Below are positions 58,271 to 64,000 of a stretch of 64,000 nt of DNA, in pieces (position 1 is the stretch's first letter; every line of letters starts with the position of its first letter). The stretch comes from Lacinutrix jangbogonensis. GTDB taxonomy: Bacteria > Bacteroidota > Bacteroidia > Flavobacteriales > Flavobacteriaceae. Both the position numbers and the translations under genes were made by a program. The stretch is taken from assembly GCF_000797445.1 (NCBI RefSeq), contig NZ_JSWF01000033.1:1-64000 (forward strand), written 5' to 3'. The notes below the pieces were generated by a model, which did no database searches, was not told the origin of the DNA, and worked only from the letters and a program-made list of their open reading frames with translations.

Positions 58271-58951
58271 GTTACTCTTATAGGTTTGACCAATCGGGAC
58301 TTTATGTTTGTTAATTAGAATACGATTTCCTTCAATAAATTTTATTTTATTTATAGCAACTACAAAAGATTTATGTACCCTTAAAAAATTATCTCCGTTT
58401 AAAATAGCTTCATAATGAGATATTTTTTCATGACTTATAATCATTTCATCTTTTAGAAATAGTTTGGTGTAATTACCGTAAGCTTCAATATATAACAAGT
58501 CGACCAAATCAATTTGGTGGTGTTTTTTATCACCTTTAACAAAGAATCGAGTAGTAGCTTCGTTGGAATTAGAAACTTCTTTAATAACTGTTTTTGTGGC
58601 TTGGGTATCTGATACTTTATTAACAGCTTTTACCAAACGATTAAAACTAAAAGGTTTTAAAATATAATCGATAACATTCAATTCAAAACCTTCTAAAGCG
58701 TGCTCTTTATAAGCAGTAGTAATAATAGTTTTTGGTGGTTTAGTTAAGGTCTTTAAAAAATCTAGACCTCTTAATTTTGGCATGTTTATATCTAGAAACA
58801 TAAAATCTACAGTGTTTTCATTTAAATACTGCATAGCCTCCATAGCATTATAACAATTTTTTTCTAATTGCACGTGTGGCAACATACTACAAAATTCTTC
58901 TATAATTTCATGTGCTAAAGGTTCGTCATCAATAATTATAAATTTAAGCAT
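58247..58951 (-). CDS. LytTR family response regulator
   Basis: 234 residues: receiver domain (IIIDDEPLA, phospho-acceptor Asp54 in MFLDINMPKLRG, Lys in YILKPFS) and LytTR domain (DLLYIEAYGNYTKLFL, FLRVHKSFVVAINKI). It overlaps the upstream kinase gene by 8 bp, so it is the partner of that kinase. Divergent from the serine hydrolase gene at 60275, a likely target. Confidence 0.94.
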   Translation of the reverse strand: MLKFIIIDDEPLAHEIIEEFCSMLPHVQLEKNCYNAMEAMQYLNENTVDFMFLDINMPKLRGLDFLKTLTKPPKTIITTAYKEHALEGFELNVIDYILKPFSFNRLVKAVNKVSDTQATKTVIKEVSNSNEATTRFFVKGDKKHHQIDLVDLLYIEAYGNYTKLFLKDEMIISHEKISHYEAILNGDNFLRVHKSFVVAINKIKFIEGNRILINKHKVPIGQTYKSNVNKLFNS

Positions 58952-60065
58952 GTTTCGCGATTTTTAAAGTTGTTTTATAGGTGTTAATAGTCTTGTCAAT
59001 ATTTAATTCATGCCTATTTTTATATAATAAAGAGAGTCTTTTTTCAAGGTTTTTCAATCCTATTCCATTGGATTCCCTTACTTCTTTTAGATCAAAATTA
59101 TTCTCAATATCAAAATGGATATAATCTGCATCTTCATATAAATTCATATGAATAAAAGCGTTTTCAGTAAGGGTTTCGATACCGTGTTTAAAAGCATTCT
59201 CTAAAAGTATAATATACAATAAAGGCGCAATAGTTAAACTAGAATCTATATCATGATTAAAAGTGATTTCAACAGTTTTCTTATAACGTATTTTGTGTAA
59301 CTCAATATAATTATTAAGGTATTCAATTTCATCTTGGATCTGAACCTTTTCTTTTTCTCCTTCGTAAATAGTATAACGCATCATATCTGATAATTTCAAA
59401 ATTACCTCTGGTGCTTGTTTTGAGTTTTTAATTGTTAAGGCATATAAGTTATTTAACGTATTAAAGAAGAAATGAGGATTTATTTGTGCTTTCAATAATG
59501 ATAATTCAGTTTTAGATTTTTCTGCTTTTAAATTTTGTAACCATTTCCATTGTTCAAATGTCCAAAGCCCTAATAGTAAAGGGATTGGTAATAGGAATAT
59601 AAAAAACGGAATATCTTTTTTGATTTTTAGGTAGGCTTCTAAATCACCTGAAAATAGGCGCAGATATAAAAAGTATAACAGTAGAGACCCGTATATTAAA
59701 GCTATTAATCTCCAATACTTTTTTAAAAATTTAGGAACCAGTAAATATGCAAAACCAAACCAGAATACTATTAATAGAATGAATGTAATTGGGTTGTCTG
59801 GTACTTTCATACTTGCGTCGATAAACAAGGCTATAAAAATGAACAGAAATAAGCTTATTACTTTAATTACTGTTTTCTTATTCTTTTTGAAATGATGAAT
59901 TGGTAAAGCAATTACCAATCCCCAAAAAATAATATAAAAAATAATTTCGTAAGTTCTTTCTTTTGGAATAATAATTAAACCCATATAATCTAATAAATAG
60001 AATATTGGTATAATAATAATGAACCCAAATATAAATGCTTTGTATTTTTTTAAAAACTGAATCAT
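58944..60065 (-). CDS. LytS-type sensor histidine kinase
   Basis: 373 residues with five to six transmembrane helices in the first 175 residues. A His_kinase domain with His198 in KAQINPHFFFNTLNNLYAL, an N box (LLENAFKHGIE) and a DIENNFDLKE/NGIGLKNLEKRL end follows. No extracellular sensor domain, so it probably senses within or at the membrane. It is operonic with the LytTR regulator. Confidence 0.93.
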   Translation of the reverse strand: MIQFLKKYKAFIFGFIIIIPIFYLLDYMGLIIIPKERTYEIIFYIIFWGLVIALPIHHFKKNKKTVIKVISLFLFIFIALFIDASMKVPDNPITFILLIVFWFGFAYLLVPKFLKKYWRLIALIYGSLLLYFLYLRLFSGDLEAYLKIKKDIPFFIFLLPIPLLLGLWTFEQWKWLQNLKAEKSKTELSLLKAQINPHFFFNTLNNLYALTIKNSKQAPEVILKLSDMMRYTIYEGEKEKVQIQDEIEYLNNYIELHKIRYKKTVEITFNHDIDSSLTIAPLLYIILLENAFKHGIETLTENAFIHMNLYEDADYIHFDIENNFDLKEVRESNGIGLKNLEKRLSLLYKNRHELNIDKTINTYKTTLKIAKHA

Positions 60066-60274
60066 ACTTCAAAATTAACATTGTTATGGCATTTTCACAA
60101 CATTATTGATATACACTATTAAAATCACTACAAACATTATTTTTTTTTAGTTAAACCGCTGTTTGGTTAATTTAATGTTACATGTACCCTAATTATTCTT
60201 TAGTATATCATTTATTATTTTAAGACTTAAACCGTGATCGTTTATTTGCTTCATAATCATTTAAACATATAATC

Positions 60275-61816
60275 ATGAGAAAAATAATTAATACCACATT
60301 ACTAATGCTTTGTTTAGGAAATGCAATCGCACAAAACAAGAATGCTTCAATTCTAGAAAAAATAGAAGTAATAGATAAAGAGCTTAATACTGTTATAGAA
60401 AAAAGTAAAGCAGCAGGTTTTGCAATTGCTATTGTAAAAGGAAAAGAAGTAATATATGCTAAAGGATTTGGTTATCGTGACCTTGAGAATAAATTACCCG
60501 TAACAACAAATACGGTATTTGCTATTGGTTCTACTACCAAAGCTTTTACAGCTTCACTTTTAGGAATTCTAGAAGGCGAAGGTAAAGTAGATTTTGATGA
60601 ATCTCCAAGAACATATATCCCTGAATTAATCTTTTATAATTCTGAAATGAATACACAAATAACAGTTAAAGATTTAATAACACATCGCACTGGATTGCCA
60701 CGTCATGATGGTTCTTGGAGATACTTTGGAGCAGATACAAAGAAAGAATATATCACTCGAATAGCATTTCAAGAACCTATTGCGCCTGTACGAACAAAAT
60801 GGAGATACAATAACATGATGTATATGGTTCAAGGTGCTATTGTAGAGCGTTTAACTGAAAAAACTTGGAAAGAAAGCATTGAACAAAATTTCTTCAAACC
60901 ACTAGAAATGACAAATTCAAACACAAGTATTAACGCATTAAAAAACAATAATCAAGCGGCAATTGGCTATTATATTGAAGACGGCGTTAATACAATAATC
61001 GATTACTATGATATAGGAGCTATGGAGCCAGCAGGAGCTATAAATAGTTCGGTTACTGATATGTCTAACTGGATGATTGCTTGGTTAAATAAAGGAAAAT
61101 ACAATGACAAACAAGTATTACCAAATGCTTATGTTAAAGCAGCAATGAGTTCACAAATGATTGTTACTGGGAAGTTACCTAAAAAATCTGATGCAGGAAC
61201 GTTTATGAATAATTATGGCTACGGATGGTTTGTAAAGTCTTATAAAGGGCATTATCGTTTAGATCACGGTGGTAATATTGAGGGATTCACGGCTGATATT
61301 TCTTTATTTCCTACGGATAATTTGGGCATTATAATTTTAACAAACCAAAACAGATCAGCAATCCCTCAAGTTCTTAGAAATATAGTTGCAGATATAATAT
61401 TAGACACTCCTGAAACGATGAACTGGATGGGATATTTAGAAGGGTATGTTAAAAACCAAACAAAAGTACTAGAAGTTGAACCAATCGTGTCTACAGAAAA
61501 ATCTGTTCATGTGTTAAATGAATATACAGGGAGTTATATCCATAAAGGGTATGGGACTTTTGATGTAGTTGTTGAAAACGATTCTTTGTTTGCTAAATTT
61601 CCTTTAAAGACGTTATGGTTAAATCCTATTCACCCTAATGTGTTTGAGACTTTCAATTTTATTGATAATAAAGTTTACGCAAAATATCAAGACGAGAGTA
61701 TCAATTTTATGACAAATTTTGAAGGTGAGATTACTGGTTTAAAAATGGAGTTAGAACGTCGATTAGATCCTATTGAATTTAAAAGAGTACCATTGAAAAT
61801 AGAGCTAATGGATTAA
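60275..61816 (+). CDS. Beta-lactamase-fold serine hydrolase with C-terminal DUF3471-like domain
   Basis: 513 residues with a clear signal peptide (LLMLCLGNAIAQ). Ser86-x-x-Lys89 is in GSTTKAFTA, the Tyr motif in WRYNNMMYM, and the DHGG in RLDHGGNIEGF. The C-terminal 100 residues (EYTGSYIHKGYGTFDVVVEN) are a DUF3471-type beta domain. Secreted esterase or D-amino-acid peptidase-like enzyme. Divergent from the LytS/LytTR pair. A strong terminator follows at 61948. Confidence 0.92.
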   Translation: MRKIINTTLLMLCLGNAIAQNKNASILEKIEVIDKELNTVIEKSKAAGFAIAIVKGKEVIYAKGFGYRDLENKLPVTTNTVFAIGSTTKAFTASLLGILEGEGKVDFDESPRTYIPELIFYNSEMNTQITVKDLITHRTGLPRHDGSWRYFGADTKKEYITRIAFQEPIAPVRTKWRYNNMMYMVQGAIVERLTEKTWKESIEQNFFKPLEMTNSNTSINALKNNNQAAIGYYIEDGVNTIIDYYDIGAMEPAGAINSSVTDMSNWMIAWLNKGKYNDKQVLPNAYVKAAMSSQMIVTGKLPKKSDAGTFMNNYGYGWFVKSYKGHYRLDHGGNIEGFTADISLFPTDNLGIIILTNQNRSAIPQVLRNIVADIILDTPETMNWMGYLEGYVKNQTKVLEVEPIVSTEKSVHVLNEYTGSYIHKGYGTFDVVVENDSLFAKFPLKTLWLNPIHPNVFETFNFIDNKVYAKYQDESINFMTNFEGEITGLKMELERRLDPIEFKRVPLKIELMD

Positions 61817-61947
61817 GCTAAGATGTAATATGTCAAGGTTTTGAATTTAATTTCACTATTGAAAACTGCACCTCGTTTACAATGATAAATGGTACTGTAC
61901 TAGTACATAAACGAGTGCTAAATTATCCTATTAGCGCAAAACACACA

Positions 61948-61990
61948 AGAAATAGACTAGGTGTAACAGTGAGTAGTCTATTTCTTTTTT
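61948..61990 (+). terminator. Strong terminator after the serine hydrolase
   Basis: 12-bp stem AGAAATAGACTA (61948-61959) / TAGTCTATTTCT (61974-61985) with a 14-nt loop and a T run. It isolates the peptide-ABC unit from upstream transcription. Confidence 0.85.
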
Positions 61991-62177
61991 AACAACTTAA
62001 TCATATTTAAAATCAATCATTTTATGCGATACAAGCAAGAATAATGTAGTACACTATTCAAATTAGTACAAACACTACTATTTTCTGGACGAACGCGATT
62101 GATACTATTTTTCACTAAGTATGACTTTAGAAAAATGCCATATATCATATTAATTATAAAGAGCTATCTATCTCTTT

Positions 62178-62185
62178 TATGTTTG
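62178..62185 (+). promoter_or_regulatory. -7 box upstream of the peptide genes
   Basis: TATGTTTG, an exact TAnnTTTG match, placing the start about 20 nt before the first peptide ATG. No clear TTG at -33. Confidence 0.45.
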
Positions 62186-62212
62186 TATCAAATTAATATT
62201 AAAACCAAAACT

Positions 62213-62299
62213 ATGAGGACTTTAAACAACAATCAAATCACAAACAGATTAAGCACAACCAATAGCTTTAAATGGAATGCTAAAAGACGTTTTAAATAA
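62213..62299 (+). CDS. 28-residue cationic peptide, copy 1
   Basis: Codes MRTLNNNQITNRLSTTNS followed by FKWNAKRRFK. The same frame is open upstream to 62099, but the paralog at 62360 has no such extension, so the ATG at 62213 is the likely start. The two peptides share MRTL, ITNRLS and WNAKRRFK and both end at the same residue. Strongly basic C-terminus, no Cys, no signal peptide. It precedes an ABC transporter, so it may be an exported or transporter-sensed peptide. No family is known to me. Confidence 0.55.
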   Translation: MRTLNNNQITNRLSTTNSFKWNAKRRFK

Positions 62300-62359
62300 A
62301 AAACAAACAGCTATTAAAACATTAATTTAAAAACAAACAGATTACTAAAAATCAAAATT

Positions 62360-62446
62360 ATGAGAACTTTAAGCAACATTAGAATTACAAACAGATTAAG
62401 CGCAACTCATAGCGCTACATGGAACGCTAAAAGACGTTTTAAATAA
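62360..62446 (+). CDS. 28-residue cationic peptide, copy 2
   Basis: Codes MRTLSNIRITNRLSATHSAT followed by WNAKRRFK; same length as copy 1 (61 bp downstream of it) and 41 bp before the ABC ATPase start. Conserved ends with substitutions in the middle point to selection on a real product rather than a chance frame. Function unknown. Confidence 0.55.
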   Translation: MRTLSNIRITNRLSATHSATWNAKRRFK

Positions 62447-62486
62447 AAAATAGTACAATTAAACATCAATTTAAAATCAAACAGAA

Positions 62487-63374
62487 ATGAACACATTACA
62501 AATAAATAACCTTACAAAAACCTATCCGAACGGCGTAAAAGCACTAAACGGAATCAATCTTGAAATAACAAACGGTATGTTTGGTTTGTTAGGTTCTAAT
62601 GGCGCAGGAAAATCATCATTAATGCGCACCATAGCTTCTTTACAAGAGCCTTCTTTGGGAAGTATTTCCTTTAATGGAATAGATGTGGTAAAACAACCTC
62701 AAGAGATTAGAAATCAGTTGGGGTATTTACCACAAGAATTTGGCGTGTACCCAAAAATATCTGCAGAGAAATTATTGAATCACTTAGCCGTTTTAAAAGG
62801 AATATTAAATAAAAAGGATTGTAAAGAACAAGTTACAGCATTGTTACAGCAAGTAAACCTATATCAACATAGAAAAAAAGCGGTATATACTTTTTCTGGC
62901 GGCATGCGTCAACGCTTTGGTATTGCACAGGCATTATTGGGAAATCCACAATTAATAATTGTAGACGAGCCTACAGCTGGTTTAGATCCAGAAGAGAGCA
63001 ATCGTTTTTTAAATTTATTAAGTGAAATAGGAGAGAATGTCATTGTTATTCTATCTACTCATATTGTAGAAGATGTTAGAAACCTATGTCCTAAAATGGC
63101 AATTCTTTCTAATGGAGAAATCATTTCAGAAGGAAATCCAACAGAATTAGTGGCAAGTATTGATGGGAAAATTTGGACGAAGATTATACCTAAAAAAGAC
63201 ATTGAAATTTATAAGAAAGCCTTTGGTGTTATTTCTACAAAACTAGTGTCTGGAGAAACTCAAATTAGAGTACTCTCTGAACAAAAACCAGAAGTTGGTT
63301 TTGAAATGATTGTTCCAAATTTGGAAGATTTTTATTTCGCAACCTTATTTAATCAAACTAATAAAAAAGCCTAA
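62487..63374 (+). CDS. ABC transporter ATP-binding protein
   Basis: 295 residues: Walker A LLGSNGAGKSSLM, Q loop YLPQEFGVY, signature FSGGMRQRFGIAQ, Walker B LIIVDEPTAGLDPEE, and switch His in STHIVEDV. ABC-2 exporter type, with a C-terminal extension of about 75 residues. The permease starts 3 bp later. The peptide genes directly upstream suggest a common operon. Confidence 0.95.
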   Translation: MNTLQINNLTKTYPNGVKALNGINLEITNGMFGLLGSNGAGKSSLMRTIASLQEPSLGSISFNGIDVVKQPQEIRNQLGYLPQEFGVYPKISAEKLLNHLAVLKGILNKKDCKEQVTALLQQVNLYQHRKKAVYTFSGGMRQRFGIAQALLGNPQLIIVDEPTAGLDPEESNRFLNLLSEIGENVIVILSTHIVEDVRNLCPKMAILSNGEIISEGNPTELVASIDGKIWTKIIPKKDIEIYKKAFGVISTKLVSGETQIRVLSEQKPEVGFEMIVPNLEDFYFATLFNQTNKKA

Positions 63375-63377
63375 GCT

Positions 63378-64000
63378 ATGTTTAAGAAATTATTACAATT
63401 CGAAGTTTTCTATCAGCTAAAACAACGTGCGTTTCCAATATTTTCGCTTTTGTTTTTAGCATTAGGAGTGTTTGTGGGCAGGAATGGTTTTGCTTCAGCA
63501 GGTGTGAATTTTAACGCTGTTTACCAAGTATACTTCAGCACAAGTATATTTACTTTAGGCAGTGTATTCATTATTATGTTTTTTGCTATTAGCGCCATGT
63601 TAAGAGATAGACAACACAATATGGAAGGTTTAATTTATAGTTCTTCAATAAAAAAAGCACATTATTTTTGGAGTCGTTTTATAGGTACATATGTTTTTAG
63701 TGTATTGGCTTTTACACCTTTCATTTTAGGGTATATTATTGGAATTAATTTTTTTAATTTAGATCCAGAACGTTTAGGTGATTTTCAATTAATGACCTAT
63801 TTGCAACCTTGGTTATATATTGTATTGCCTAATATTTTTATCATATCTACCATTGTGTTTTCTGTGAGCACAATCACAAAAAACAGCACAGCAACCTATG
63901 TAAGTGCCGTTTTTATTTACATGTTATATTTTGTGAGTTCTATCTTTCTTAATTCACCTTTAATGGCACAGGCTGTTCCTGCATCTCCAGAAAGTATGGC
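63378..64000 (+). CDS. ABC-2 type permease, N-terminal part (cut by window end)
   Basis: 207 residues visible (MFKKLLQFEVFYQLKQRAFP), with at least four transmembrane helices (FSLLFLALGVFVGRNG; SVFIIMFFAISAML; VLAFTPFILGYIIGI; YIVLPNIFIISTIVF). In Flavobacteriia similar starts belong to large permeases fused to an M1 aminopeptidase. Whether that is so here lies beyond the window. Confidence 0.85.
   Translation, partial: MFKKLLQFEVFYQLKQRAFPIFSLLFLALGVFVGRNGFASAGVNFNAVYQVYFSTSIFTLGSVFIIMFFAISAMLRDRQHNMEGLIYSSSIKKAHYFWSRFIGTYVFSVLAFTPFILGYIIGINFFNLDPERLGDFQLMTYLQPWLYIVLPNIFIISTIVFSVSTITKNSTATYVSAVFIYMLYFVSSIFLNSPLMAQAVPASPESM

Larger units (their letters stand above)
61817..62212. other. Intergenic region upstream of the peptide genes
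   Basis: About 400 bases between the hydrolase and the first 28-residue peptide. It has a strong terminator (61948-61990) and a -7 box (62178-62185) but no other credible gene. Confidence 0.5.

Noticed and set aside
56402-61816. Antibiotic-resistance beta-lactamases
   Set aside because: Both hydrolases have the fold motifs, but the TPR or DUF3471-like tails and context fit peptidase/esterase relatives; no resistance role can be claimed.
62099-62212. N-terminal extension of the first 28-residue peptide (hydrophobic leader)
   Set aside because: The frame is open, but the paralog at 62360 lacks it and a -7 box (62178) lies inside it, so the shorter start is preferred.

Overview
The window looks like a chromosomal segment of a gliding-type marine Flavobacteriaceae (Bacteroidota). 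It is strongly AT-rich. Promoters follow the TTG-N19-TAnnTTTG pattern of this group (a perfect one precedes the tRNA). It encodes type IX secretion (T9SS) hallmarks: a PorP/SprF-like membrane protein and a gliding-motility C-terminal sorting domain. LytTR/LytS two-component systems, two-component-propeller kinases and an RND/TolC pump ending in a flavobacterial-style outer membrane protein point the same way. I cannot name genus or species.

Layout. (1) 1-3445: end of an RND-TolC efflux operon (the permease carries a frameshift near 176) and a small CPxC zinc-type protein. (2) 3446-3518: an initiator tRNA-Met gene that serves as an integration hot spot. A 47-bp piece of its 3' half recurs at 18957-19003 and, with one mismatch, at 39621-39667, so two elements sit in tandem. 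(3) Element 1 (3477-19003, about 15.5 kb) carries a tyrosine integrase directly next to the tRNA, a ribbon-helix-helix protein, a RepA-like ATPase and a zinc-finger/Toprim primase-like protein. It also carries a complete type II-C CRISPR-Cas locus (antisense tracrRNA, cas9, cas1, cas2, 43 repeats/42 spacers) and a Fic protein with two operator-like palindromes at its promoter. (4) Element 2 (about 18957-39667, 20.7 kb) has a truncated integrase, IS debris and a divergent LytTR regulator/propeller sensor kinase pair. These are followed by a surface cassette: a repeat-rich collagen-like protein, a DUF4347 adhesin, a T9SS-sorted protein, PorP/SprF, OmpA, and two paralogous small HTH-like proteins. 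(5) 39668-42610: decayed DNA with a cytochrome-c/PSD1 pseudogene and a secreted-protein remnant on the two sides of an IS copy nearly identical to one inside element 2. (6) 42615-55163: a metallophosphoesterase, a six-gene MoxR/DUF58/BatA-type membrane operon with DUF4159, and a TldD/TldE pair, all on the minus strand. (7) 55670-64000: a membrane XRE regulator, two beta-lactamase-fold serine hydrolases around a second LytS/LytTR system, two tandem 28-residue peptide genes, and the start of an ABC transporter.

How the parts work together. Element 1 looks like a small integrative (satellite- or plasmid-like) element. It has integration and replication functions but no visible relaxase, capsid or conjugation genes, and its main cargo is adaptive immunity. 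The antisense tracrRNA has a 22-nt anti-repeat matching the repeat. The array is most likely transcribed on the minus strand: a terminator lies at its left edge, and each repeat contains a promoter-like TTG-N18-TATTTTT. Element 2 looks like a mobile package of cell-surface proteins with its own two-component system. The most novel-looking item outside the elements is the pair of 28-residue cationic peptides directly upstream of the ABC transporter genes.
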